27,857 nucleotides of DNA from contig CAZPHE010000024.1 of assembly GCA_964586315.1 (NCBI GenBank), forward strand, positions 1 through 27,857. The letters are read 5' to 3'. This DNA is from CAZEER01 sp964586315. Lineage in GTDB: Bacteria > Fidelibacterota > Marinisomatia > Marinisomatales > UBA1611. Both the position numbers and the translations under genes were made by a program. Of the stretch, positions 1 to 7,427 are shown piece by piece. Within the stretch, counting starts at the first letter, position 1, and every line of letters begins with the position of its first letter. Under the pieces are notes generated by a model that was not told the DNA's origin, did not search any database, and saw nothing but the letters and a program-made list of their open reading frames with translations.

Positions 1-684
1 CCATTAGAGATGGCATTTCATGGTATTCAACGATCCGCAGAATGGATATCTAGTTTAATGTTCGGGAAAATACAGGATATAGAAATACTGCAAGGAAAAA
101 GCCCGATTAAAGTTGCTATAAAGTCAGGTGCTAAATTTGTAGAAAAATTTACATTTGATAATGACATAATTTATTTAGCATTGAGTGTTTTTATAACATT
201 TGCCATGTTATACACTTTAGTAAAAATATTGCGTAGTTTAGTTTTAGAAAAAGTAGAAGGATTCTTTGATCAGTATATTTTCACAACTGCTCTTCGAGCT
301 ATTGGTTTTGGTATAATATTAACAATCATGGTTCAAAGCTCTTCAATCACAACATCTGTCGTTGTCCCGCTTGCCGGTGCTGGTGTTTTAACATTACGAC
401 AAATATTCCCCTTTACTCTTGGTGCCAATATTGGCACCACGGTAACTGCGTTGTTAGCTTCTATTACAGGAACGGTTGCTGCACTAATTGCAGCAATTAG
501 TCATTTATTATTTAATATTTTTGGGATATTAATTATTTACTGTAATCCCTATTTACGTGGCATACCATTAAAATGTGCGGAATTAATAGCTGAGTATGCA
601 ACAAAAAATAAATTTGTTCCAATTATTTATCTTTTGATAGTTTTTGTAGCCATACCTTTATCGATAATTTTAATAGGAAAATAA
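1..684 (+). CDS. Na/Pi cotransporter family protein (3' part, 5' end outside window)
   Basis: Sodium-dependent phosphate symporter of the PNaS (NptA/NaPi-II) family, an inner-membrane importer of phosphate. The reading frame is open from the first base, and the first ATG (base 10) falls inside the conserved region, so this is the C-terminal part of a longer protein. Seen in the sequence, numbering from that internal Met: the family signature QSSS at 109-112 followed by a Gly/Ala-rich helix, then GANIGTT at 138-144, with hydrophobic segments near 52-72, 96-120, 143-175 and 200-222. This corresponds to the second Na_Pi_cotrans repeat. Many bacterial homologues carry a PhoU domain at the C-terminus; here the protein ends after the last membrane segment and a separate phoU-like gene starts 17 bp downstream, so the two are probably co-transcribed and act together. 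Confidence 0.88.
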   Translation, partial: PLEMAFHGIQRSAEWISSLMFGKIQDIEILQGKSPIKVAIKSGAKFVEKFTFDNDIIYLALSVFITFAMLYTLVKILRSLVLEKVEGFFDQYIFTTALRAIGFGIILTIMVQSSSITTSVVVPLAGAGVLTLRQIFPFTLGANIGTTVTALLASITGTVAALIAAISHLLFNIFGILIIYCNPYLRGIPLKCAELIAEYATKNKFVPIIYLLIVFVAIPLSIILIGK

Positions 685-701
685 TATAGGAATTAATTTT
701 T

Positions 702-1373
702 ATGTCATTATTTAAAGATATTGTAACACTTTGGAATTCCGATGATCTTTTGTCTCAGGCTTGGGATGAGTCATATGATATGATGGTTTTATCAAATGAA
801 ATATTTATAAAAGCCATTAAATATTTACGGAAAAACGAAAGCATAGAATCAGTTCGGGCATTAAAAAAACGAGATCGAGAAATTAATTTATTTCAACAAG
901 AGGTACGACGTAAGGTTGTTACACACTATGCAGTAAGTCAAAAAATTGAAGACCTTCCAAGTGGTCTGGTTCTATTAAATATGGTGGTAGATGTAGAAAG
1001 AGTTGGAGACTATACAAAAAACATATTAGACCTTTCTCTTTATTATCCTGATACAATACAGTCAGAAGAATTTTCTGATGATTTGGCTGAAGTTGAAAAA
1101 GAAGTTTCTTCCCGGTTTGAAAAAACAATTCAAGCTATCAATTCTCAAGATTCAGAAGTAGCACAATCATTAATGTCTTCTTACAAAGACGTTGTTAGTA
1201 TTACTGACCAAATAGTAAATGGGTGTATCTCTGGGGAAATTTCATATGGGAACGAATCAAAAACCACATCCCTTGCACTGTATGCACGTTATCTAAAACG
1301 CGTCGCTGCACATCTTAAAAATATTTCTACTATATTGGTGAATCCTTTTGAGGCTGTTGGATATAAAAAATAA
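702..1373 (+). CDS. PhoU-domain protein
   Basis: All-helical PhoU-family protein of 223 residues, near the usual 220-240. PhoU proteins dampen phosphate uptake and signalling, normally through contacts with a phosphate transporter and PhoR. The ExxxD metal-binding signature is visible as E99 and D103 in VERVGD, followed by YTKNI, much like the LERIGDHA..NI region of classical PhoU. It lies 17 bp behind the Na/Pi symporter, with AGGAA nine bases before the ATG. The pairing suggests control of a sodium-driven symporter rather than a Pst ABC transporter; no pst genes are in the window. A short open frame in the -1 phase follows immediately after its stop codon. Confidence 0.85.
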   Translation: MSLFKDIVTLWNSDDLLSQAWDESYDMMVLSNEIFIKAIKYLRKNESIESVRALKKRDREINLFQQEVRRKVVTHYAVSQKIEDLPSGLVLLNMVVDVERVGDYTKNILDLSLYYPDTIQSEEFSDDLAEVEKEVSSRFEKTIQAINSQDSEVAQSLMSSYKDVVSITDQIVNGCISGEISYGNESKTTSLALYARYLKRVAAHLKNISTILVNPFEAVGYKK

Positions 1374-1414
1374 TAAGAAAATTCGTCTGGCTATATCTTT
1401 CATCTTTTGGGATT

Positions 1415-1543
1415 ATGTTTGCTATACTATCTGGGATAAAAGAAGGTGGAATGCTACCTAGTCAAATGGGTTGGTCTAAGAATGTTCTTTCGGGGATAGC
1501 TGGTATGATTCTATTTCTCGCACTTCCAAGATCAATGGAATAG
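1415..1543 (+). CDS. possible small two-helix membrane protein
   Basis: Short open frame directly behind phoU. From the ATG at 1415 it encodes 42 residues, but the same frame is open from 1367, and the upstream codons read KIIRKFVWLYLSSFGI, which looks like a positively charged start of a membrane helix. A second hydrophobic stretch (VLSGIAGMILFLALP) precedes the stop. No ATG, GTG or TTG lies in the open stretch before 1415, so the full protein would need an ATA start at 1370/1373 or a -1 frameshift from the end of phoU. Third codon positions look coding-like and the strand matches the operon. Function unknown. The intergenic space could alternatively be non-coding. Confidence 0.4.
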   Translation: MFAILSGIKEGGMLPSQMGWSKNVLSGIAGMILFLALPRSME

Positions 1544-1578
1544 TTTTTCAAAAATTCAATCCATTGATTAATATAGTT

Positions 1579-2520
1579 TTAAAATGAAAACTGGAAATTC
1601 ACAACGATTTTTTTTTCTAAATCGCCTCCTTCCGGAGTTGTCATTCTCAAAGTGGGAGCAACAATAAAACCTTTATCAATGGTATAATGTATCCCAGCAA
1701 TAAGAGCCATTTCCCCACTCTGATTAACAGATGTGTTTAGATTTACCTGATCCATTCTTGTTAGGAATGATAGTTTTTCCGAAAACTTATAAGTGCCATA
1801 TACACAGATGATTTGGCTTGTAACATCATCTTTTTGTTTTGTTTCAAACTCAAGACCTCCATGAAATCCGGACCCAGAAAACCCAGCAAAAAATCCCATA
1901 ACAAAGCTGTTTTCTTTAGTGTTATTTATATCATATGGTTCAATAGATAAACTAGACCCAATATTAAACCCATCGTTTTTATTCAATTTTTGTTCGCCAT
2001 AAACAAAATGTGTAGAAAGCTTTTTATACTTATCGTCCTCGCTTTTCTTATACCCACTACCATTTGTTAATAAGGTCTTAGTTGAAAAAGAACTAAACTT
2101 TCGTGTAAAACCTATCCCTAAATCAGCAGAATGTGAAAAACCATAAGTATCCATCGGCATTTTTTGTATAAAACGATGACCCCATGTGTTTTCCATTGTT
2201 TTAAACATATTCATTCCCTGCATTCCAATAGACATATCTCCAAAACCTGTTTCCCATGTAACAAAAGCTACTTTTAGAAAAGCCGTGTGTGCACTTCCTT
2301 CATCATTATTACCCATATCATATGTCACTTTATAGGAAACAGTTTCGCTAACATTATTTGCAAATGTTAAATAAGCACGTTTCATATTAAAGGCATTATC
2401 ACCACTGGTATCTAAAGTAGTGGTGTAATTATAAAAAACTTTTCCACTTACATTACTTTCTGCAAATAGTAGAAAACTAAATAATATATAGAAGCTACAA
2501 CCTGCAACTATCTTTTTCAT
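1579..2520 (-). CDS. outer-membrane beta-barrel porin, phosphate-porin-like
   Basis: Protein of 313 residues with a clear signal peptide (MKK, then a hydrophobic core to about residue 20, cleavage probably near FAES) and alternating amphipathic strands rich in Gly, Tyr and Phe. It ends in a C-terminal Phe (NFQFSF), the signal used for barrel assembly in the outer membrane. The N-terminal pattern, with an early GKVFYNYT strand and a following RAYLTF strand, resembles OprP/OprO-type porins, though shorter than the usual 400 or so residues. It sits 51 bp behind the phoR-type kinase on the same strand, which supports a role in anion or phosphate passage across the outer membrane. Substrate specificity is inferred from this context only. 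Start supported by a strong AGAGGTGAT ribosome-binding site. Confidence 0.65.
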   Translation of the reverse strand: MKKIVAGCSFYILFSFLLFAESNVSGKVFYNYTTTLDTSGDNAFNMKRAYLTFANNVSETVSYKVTYDMGNNDEGSAHTAFLKVAFVTWETGFGDMSIGMQGMNMFKTMENTWGHRFIQKMPMDTYGFSHSADLGIGFTRKFSSFSTKTLLTNGSGYKKSEDDKYKKLSTHFVYGEQKLNKNDGFNIGSSLSIEPYDINNTKENSFVMGFFAGFSGSGFHGGLEFETKQKDDVTSQIICVYGTYKFSEKLSFLTRMDQVNLNTSVNQSGEMALIAGIHYTIDKGFIVAPTLRMTTPEGGDLEKKIVVNFQFSF

Positions 2521-2523
2521 TGT

Positions 2524-2532
2524 ATCACCTCT
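2524..2532 (-). promoter_or_regulatory. strong ribosome-binding site of the porin gene
   Basis: AGAGGTGAT lies three bases before the ATG of the porin gene, close to the ideal anti-16S complement. Many genes in the window have weak or no such site, so this one suggests high translation of the porin. Confidence 0.7.
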
Positions 2533-2571
2533 TGATTTGATTTTTTAATTATAATATGAACCTGTGGGGTT

Positions 2572-3615
2572 TTATTGTGGAAGTACTATTGTAAATTTTG
2601 TTCCTTTTGTTTTTTTACTTTCAACATATATTTTTCCACCATGAACAAAAATTATGTGTTTAACGATAGCAAGACCCAAACCGGTTCCACCCTGCCGTCG
2701 ACTTCTGGATTTATCAACACGATAAAATCTTTGAAATATGCGTTCACTGTATTTTTTTGGTATGTGTTCACCATAATTATGAAAGGTGATAAAAATCTTT
2801 TTATCAATAACAGTGGAAACTTTGATTCTTTTGGATGAATCTCCATACTTAATCGCATTTTCCAATAAATTAATAAAAGCCTCACGAAGAAGTTGTTCAT
2901 CAGCTTGTATTTGAATAGAAGAATCACAGGAAACTATTATTTTTATTTTGTGTTCATCTGTTTGATTTTTAATATCTCCAATAGCGCTATTAATAATATC
3001 TTTTAATGATTGTTTATTTCGTTCAAAGGTTTGATTATCTTCCATTGATTCAATTTTTGAAAGCCATAATAAATCGTCTATGATTGCGTTAAGGCGACTG
3101 GAGTTATTTAAAGCTTTCTTTAAAAATTCTTTCTTTTTTTCTTGTGGAATATTTTTCTGTTTTAAAGTTTCTAAAAATCCAATAATTGATGTGATTGGAG
3201 TTTTTAATTCATGGCTAACATTAGCAACAAAGTCTTGCCGAATTTTCTCAAGTTGTTTTATTTTAGTTATGTCACTTATAACCACTAAAACACCAGAGTA
3301 TTTTTCTTCAATAATAGTTCCATTAGCCAGAAAATACCGATCCATATTTTTTTTTATTTTAATTTCTTCTTTTATGGCTTGCTTGGTAGATAATAAATGA
3401 TTTAAAAACTTTAGAAACCTTTTATCTTTAATGGTATTATCAATTTTCTCACCAGTAGGGTTTTTCGTGTTTATATTGAGATATTTTTTACCAGTATTGT
3501 TTACCATTAGGATTCTTCTATTATTATCAACAGCCAAAAGACCTTCTGACATACTAGAAAGAATCGTGTCTCTATCTATTTGTTTTTTTGGAGGGAGGTT
3601 AGACAAGGGAATCAA
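2572..3615 (-). CDS. phoR: PhoR-type sensor histidine kinase without membrane segment
   Basis: Histidine kinase of 347 residues pairing with the adjacent response regulator. Order of domains: a PAS-like region (about 15-118, SMSEGLLAVDNNRRILMVN then GVLVVISDIT), the HisKA dimerisation helix with phospho-acceptor H135 in VSHELKTPITS, the N-box with N253 in NLLENAIKYGD, and GGTGLGLAIVKHI at 309-321. The G1 box is unusual: FHNYGEHIP replaces the common DNGxGIP, so the usual aspartate is missing; similar forms are known in working kinases. No transmembrane or periplasmic part is present, unlike classical PhoR. The start is uncertain: the frame opens only nine codons upstream of 3615 (stop at 3640-3642), and 3615 is a TTG, 29 bp behind phoB. 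It probably senses phosphate status through PhoU or the symporter; that is inference. Confidence 0.82.
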   Translation of the reverse strand: MIPLSNLPPKKQIDRDTILSSMSEGLLAVDNNRRILMVNNTGKKYLNINTKNPTGEKIDNTIKDKRFLKFLNHLLSTKQAIKEEIKIKKNMDRYFLANGTIIEEKYSGVLVVISDITKIKQLEKIRQDFVANVSHELKTPITSIIGFLETLKQKNIPQEKKKEFLKKALNNSSRLNAIIDDLLWLSKIESMEDNQTFERNKQSLKDIINSAIGDIKNQTDEHKIKIIVSCDSSIQIQADEQLLREAFINLLENAIKYGDSSKRIKVSTVIDKKIFITFHNYGEHIPKKYSERIFQRFYRVDKSRSRRQGGTGLGLAIVKHIIFVHGGKIYVESKKTKGTKFTIVLPQ

Positions 3616-3644
3616 AATATGTTTATAGTTTTTACCTTTTTATT

Positions 3645-4343
3645 CTATTCGAAATCAAAGGCTTTAAAACGATAACCTACTCCACGAATTGTTTCTACAA
3701 ATTTGCCTGCATGTTTCATTTTTTTTCTTAGTCCAACAATTTGAAAATCCACGGACCTATCTTTCACGGAATAATTTTCACCTCTAATTTTATTAATTAT
3801 TTGATATCGAGTAAATACCCACCCAGGGTGTGATGCCAGAAGATGTAAAATTTGAAATTCGGTAAAAGTTAAATTAAGTTTTTTATCATCAAGTAAAACT
3901 TCACGTTTTCTTGGAACAATTTTAAGGCCTTGAATTTTAACTGCTTCTTTTTTTTCATCAGATTTAATTCTACCCCTTCTTAAAACTGATTGTATTCGTG
4001 CTAATAATATTTTAAAACTAAAAGGTTTTGTTATGTAATCATCTGCTCCGGACTCCAGCCCCTTAACAATATCCTCTTCTTGACCTAAAGCTGTTAGCAT
4101 AATAATGGGACAAGTTTTTAAGGTTTCATCCGATTTTAAAACTCTACAAACATCTAATCCATGAATGCCCGGAAGCATTAAATCTAAAAGAATAAGATCT
4201 GGTGTTCTTTTTCTAGTTAAATTGATACCTTTTTCACCATTTCTAGCAATAGACACAGAAAAATTTTGGTGTTCTAAATTAAATTGAAGAAGATCAGCAA
4301 TATCTTTTTCATCTTCAATAATAAGTATATGTTTTCCTTTCAT
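3645..4343 (-). CDS. phoB: PhoB/OmpR-family response regulator
   Basis: DNA-binding response regulator of 232 residues, typical length for the OmpR/PhoB family. Receiver domain 1-120 with acidic pocket E10/D11, phospho-acceptor D54 in LILLDLMLPG, T84 and K106 in ITKPFS. The C-terminal winged helix (about 130-230) shows LTFTEFQILHLLASHPG, the recognition region VKDRSVDFQIVGLRKK and the closing VETIRGVGYRF hairpin, all characteristic of PhoB-like proteins. It is followed at 29 bp by the phoR-type kinase and then the porin, and preceded by Nudix and PPK2 genes, so control of phosphate genes is the best reading. I could not see a convincing Pho box (paired CTGTCAT-like 11-mers) in the short gaps nearby. 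Confidence 0.88.
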   Translation of the reverse strand: MKGKHILIIEDEKDIADLLQFNLEHQNFSVSIARNGEKGINLTRKRTPDLILLDLMLPGIHGLDVCRVLKSDETLKTCPIIMLTALGQEEDIVKGLESGADDYITKPFSFKILLARIQSVLRRGRIKSDEKKEAVKIQGLKIVPRKREVLLDDKKLNLTFTEFQILHLLASHPGWVFTRYQIINKIRGENYSVKDRSVDFQIVGLRKKMKHAGKFVETIRGVGYRFKAFDFE

Positions 4344-4399
4344 ATTATTAAAAGAATATTATGAAGTATTTGTTAGAAAGATATTAAGTGAAATATGTT

Positions 4400-4840
4400 T
4401 TATTTAAAGGACCCAATTTTATAAAGAGATATATAATAATAAATAATATAAATTATGTGTGGAAAACTGTTTTTTATTTTAGAATCTATTTGATCAATTG
4501 AAACCCATCGACATTTAGTAATTCCTTCGTTTAGGTCTGGTATTAGTTTATCATTAATTTTCCCATGAAATCTTACAGCATACCAAATCGTATGTTTTAT
4601 AAAATATTTTCCCGCGATTTTTCTTAAATATTTTGTGGGTGCTAATTTTTTTATAATGGATAATTTTTTGTGGGGAATACCGGTTTCTTCAAATATTTCT
4701 TGAATTGCGGTTTTTCGTGTAGTTGAGTTTTTTTCTATTTTTCCTTTTGGTAAATCCCATTTTTTATTTTTTTTTATAAGTAAAATGTGATTTTTAAAAA
4801 AAACAATGCCTCCTGCGGTTTTTAACGTTTTATTGTTCAT
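4400..4840 (-). CDS. Nudix hydrolase
   Basis: Small Nudix-fold hydrolase, 146 residues from the start chosen here. Members hydrolyse nucleoside diphosphates linked to another moiety, including capped dinucleotides and inositol-polyphosphate-like substrates. The Nudix box spans G33-I55. The catalytic core QEIFEETGI keeps the EE pair, but the first Glu of the consensus is Ser and the Arg of REUxEE is Gln, so the box is slightly degenerate. I chose the ATG at 4840, not an upstream start at 4891: it gives an 11-bp ATGAACAATAA overlap with the PPK2 stop, has AAGG just before it, and puts the fold's first strand (TAGGIVFFKNHILLIKK) at the N-terminus. The overlap implies translational coupling to PPK2. 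The KWDLPKGKIE region resembles the Ap4A/diphosphoinositol-polyphosphate type, so a substrate tied to polyphosphate metabolism is plausible. Confidence 0.8.
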   Translation of the reverse strand: MNNKTLKTAGGIVFFKNHILLIKKNKKWDLPKGKIEKNSTTRKTAIQEIFEETGIPHKKLSIIKKLAPTKYLRKIAGKYFIKHTIWYAVRFHGKINDKLIPDLNEGITKCRWVSIDQIDSKIKNSFPHIIYIIYYYISLYKIGSFK

Positions 4841-5666
4841 TTGCCTTAATCTTATATAAAAATTCAAACTGTTCTTTATTAAGGTCATCAAATGAGATAT
4901 TATTAACAGTTATTTTATATTGTGGTTGTTCCCGATTCCATTTTTTTGTTTTAATAGTTTTTTTATTAGGATATTCTATATTTGATAATACGTATCTCAT
5001 AGCATTTAATCTTGCAATCATTTTATTATCAGAGTTTATAACAACCCAAGGAGATTTTTCGGTTGAAGTATGTTTAAACATATGTTCTTTAAATTTTGTA
5101 AGTACTTGCCAATTTTTATTCGCTTTCCAATCGTTTGGTGAGAGTTTCCAATATTTAAGTGGATTAATTTCTCTTAAGTGAAATCTTAATTTTTGATTTT
5201 CTTTTGATATTGATAAATAAAATTTGATTAAAATTAAACCGTCATTAATTTTTTTTTCTTCCCATTTGTTAACTTTTTTCATAAAATATTTATATTGTTG
5301 TTCGGAACAATATTTCATAACTGGTTGAATAATGGCCCTGGAATACCAACTTCTATCATAAAAACATATAGTTCCTTTTTTAGGCATTCGTTTAGACCAT
5401 GTTGAAAACCAAGACTTTTCTTGTTTTTTAGTAGGCACTCCTAATTCAATTATATCAACGGTTTTAGGCATCATATTTTCAACAAACCTTTTTATGGTAG
5501 ACCCTTTTCCAGCAGCATCACGACCTTCAAAAAGAATAGCAATTTTTTTTTCCTCCTGAATAACCCATTCTTGAAGTTTTAATAATTCTACTTGTAATCG
5601 CTTTTTTTCCTTTTTGTATTGTTTAGGTGAAAGTGCTTTGTATTCTGTTCGATTGTAAATTATCAT
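4830..5666 (-). CDS. polyphosphate kinase 2 (PPK2) family protein
   Basis: PPK2-family phosphotransferase, 278 residues from the ATG at 5666; a TTG five codons upstream (5681) is the alternative. These enzymes use polyphosphate to phosphorylate nucleoside di- or monophosphates. Seen: Walker A in FEGRDAAGKGSTIKRF (about 46-61), the GVPTKKQ segment, the Walker B/lid motif FYDRSWYSRA (102-111), and the NPLKYWKLSPNDW region typical of single-domain PPK2. Overall length and motifs fit the class I type, usually favouring NDP substrates; the class is inferred. It is the first gene of the minus-strand phosphate block, preceded by about 660 bp of AT-rich non-coding DNA and overlapped by the Nudix gene. 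Confidence 0.87.
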   Translation of the reverse strand: MIIYNRTEYKALSPKQYKKEKKRLQVELLKLQEWVIQEEKKIAILFEGRDAAGKGSTIKRFVENMMPKTVDIIELGVPTKKQEKSWFSTWSKRMPKKGTICFYDRSWYSRAIIQPVMKYCSEQQYKYFMKKVNKWEEKKINDGLILIKFYLSISKENQKLRFHLREINPLKYWKLSPNDWKANKNWQVLTKFKEHMFKHTSTEKSPWVVINSDNKMIARLNAMRYVLSNIEYPNKKTIKTKKWNREQPQYKITVNNISFDDLNKEQFEFLYKIKANEQ

Positions 5667-6330
5667 ATATAAATTTAGCAATGATGAAAGGGGAAAATAA
5701 ATTCCTTTGTCAAGGTTAAAAATAATGTTTGTTTTTTATTTAATATATTTTATTTTATTGTTTTTATTGACCTTAGGTGTTTTATTTTGAATTTAAATGA
5801 TGTAAGAATAATATCAGCAAGATTTGAATAACAAATTTTCTATTTTAAAAAAATAACGGAAATACATTAAATAATTTTTATAGTGTTAAATAATAATGAT
5901 AAAATAAAAACTATTTAAAAATAATTTTTATTATTATTTAAGGTTCAATATTAATTAAAGAAAAAATTATATAAATTGAAAATATAAAAAATAAATTAAA
6001 TTAAATTGGGGAAAATTAAAATCATAACCTTCTGTTTTTGTGGTACTTATTATCCATTTTAGATAGAATATTAAAATTATTTAAAAAATAAAAATAAAAA
6101 ATAAAAACAAAAATATTATTTATCTAAAAAATTTTTTATTACAATAGTTAAATATAAAATAGGTTAAAAATAAAAAAGAATAAAAAAGAATAAAAAAATA
6201 TAAATATTTATTTAATAAAAAAATAAATTATAAATTACTATGAAATTAAAAAATAAAATAAACTTAAATAATTAAATAATTAAAATTTAAAATGAAATTT
6301 TTGGGTTATAACTTACTGGTTTTAATTACT
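5667..6330. other. extremely AT-rich intergenic region
   Basis: Over 650 bases with no credible gene on either strand. It is almost entirely A and T, with long A- and T-runs, much lower in GC than the flanking genes. No tRNA, strong hairpin terminator or Pho box is evident. It separates the end of the rhodanese-terminated operon from the PPK2-phoB-porin block on the same strand, so it should hold the promoter of PPK2 and possibly the terminator of the long operon, but I cannot place either with confidence. Confidence 0.75.
6166..6200. repeat. phased A-tracts, about three 10-bp units
   Basis: The unit TAAAAAAGAA occurs twice in tandem (6171-6190), flanked by the related TTAAAAA before and TAAAAAAATA after. 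A-tracts recur every 10 bases, one helical turn, a pattern known to give intrinsically bent DNA. It may be only low-complexity drift in an AT-rich spacer. Confidence 0.5.
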
Positions 6331-6645
6331 TTAATATCTTTTCATATATGAATCTATAGTATTTGCCCAACATTCAATACCTCCGATTACATTATATGTG
6401 TGATAACCTAATTTATTTAAATATTTACATGCATATTTTGACCTAACACCAGTATGACAAATAATAGCATATTCGGATTTTTTTGAAAATACCTTCATTG
6501 TTTTTTGTAGGTTTTGTAAAGGAATATTTATTGAACCTTCAATTTCACAAATATCGATTTCATTTTGTTCCCTAACGTCAATTAAAATTATCTTGTTTTT
6601 ATCTAACAATTTTTTTAAATCATAAGTTGTGATATTATTTATCAT
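6331..6645 (-). CDS. single-domain rhodanese-like protein
   Basis: Small cytoplasmic rhodanese-domain protein of 104 residues, the usual size of a stand-alone domain. The active-site loop CHTGVRS carries the catalytic Cys63, with the upstream LIDVRE motif (about 21-26) and IPL (41-43) typical of the family. Such proteins carry sulfur as persulfide, but the true substrate is often unknown. It overlaps the GDPD gene by four bases (ATGA) and is the last gene of the long minus-strand run. The Arg and Ser in the loop fit a sulfurtransferase rather than a phosphatase-like variant. Confidence 0.85.
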   Translation of the reverse strand: MINNITTYDLKKLLDKNKIILIDVREQNEIDICEIEGSINIPLQNLQKTMKVFSKKSEYAIICHTGVRSKYACKYLNKLGYHTYNVIGGIECWANTIDSYMKRY

Positions 6646-7427
6646 AAAAACTCAAAATCCCCAATAATACCCTTTATTTTTTTATTTTTACACCAATTTA
6701 AGGCAGGTATATTTGTTATTGTCCAAGCCAACAAATCTATATTTTTTTTGTATGAAAAATCTAATAATTCATCATCAATCATGTCGGCTCTTATTATAAT
6801 AAAATTAGGATGAAGCCAATTAACAAGCCAAAGTAAATTTTTGTTTTCTATTAAAAAACCTACGGGCACTCTTTTAAAAAATAGCTTAAAATATAATATT
6901 ATTATTGGATTAAAAGATGAAACCATAAATGGTCTCCGTGTCAATCGGGGCAACAATTTGGTTAAGGCCCGGGCCGTGCTTAAGTCAAAAAGATTTTTAG
7001 TTTTAATTTCAATATTGATGCCTATTTTTTCTGATATATTATTTAATATTTTTGTTATTGGTGGGAAAAATTTTAGTAATTCCTGGTTTATGTATGTTCT
7101 CTTATTTAACGACTTAAGGTCATAGTAGTTCCAATTAAAAATATACCCAAGACCATCCGTTTCTCTTTCGACATCAAAATTATGAGAACACACAATGACT
7201 TTATCTGCAGTAGTTACAATATCTAATTCTAACCATGTTAAATTATTTTTTTCGACATCTTTAGCTGCGCCTAATGTGTTTTCAGGATATTTTTTTTTAA
7301 TACCCCTATGGGCTATAAGGATATTGCCCGGGAATATATTTTCAGAACTAGTTTTCCCTGACCAATACCACCTATGTTTAATAATTATGAAAATAATTAA
7401 ATAAATAAAAAAATTCCAATAAATCAT
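6642..7427 (-). CDS. glycerophosphodiester phosphodiesterase family protein
   Basis: GDPD-family enzyme of 261 residues that would hydrolyse glycerophosphodiesters to glycerol-3-phosphate and an alcohol. Catalytic features are visible: H40-R41 in IAHRG, the PENT motif (48-51), metal ligands E67 and D69 in LELDI, H82 in CSHN and E140 in NIEIK. An N-terminal hydrophobic segment (about 3-16) suggests membrane anchoring or export. Start and stop are each tied to neighbours by 4-bp ATGA overlaps, giving tight translational coupling. Its presence near the phosphate block suggests use of phospholipid headgroups as a phosphorus source, although it is physically in the PDH/peptidase run. Confidence 0.85.
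   Translation of the reverse strand: MIYWNFFIYLIIFIIIKHRWYWSGKTSSENIFPGNILIAHRGIKKKYPENTLGAAKDVEKNNLTWLELDIVTTADKVIVCSHNFDVERETDGLGYIFNWNYYDLKSLNKRTYINQELLKFFPPITKILNNISEKIGINIEIKTKNLFDLSTARALTKLLPRLTRRPFMVSSFNPIIILYFKLFFKRVPVGFLIENKNLLWLVNWLHPNFIIIRADMIDDELLDFSYKKNIDLLAWTITNIPALNWCKNKKIKGIIGDFEFL

Noticed and set aside
1554..1566. TCAAT-CC-ATTGA as a bidirectional terminator between the small ORF and the porin
   Set aside because: Only five weak pairs and no proper T-tract on either strand.
4841..4891. Upstream extension of the Nudix protein to base 4891
   Set aside because: It would overlap PPK2 by 62 bases, adds residues not belonging to the fold, and the ATG at 4840 has a better ribosome-binding site.
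6050..6058. TTATCCATT as a DnaA box, suggesting an origin in the AT-rich spacer
   Set aside because: A single 7/9 match with no further boxes and no dnaA/dnaN nearby.
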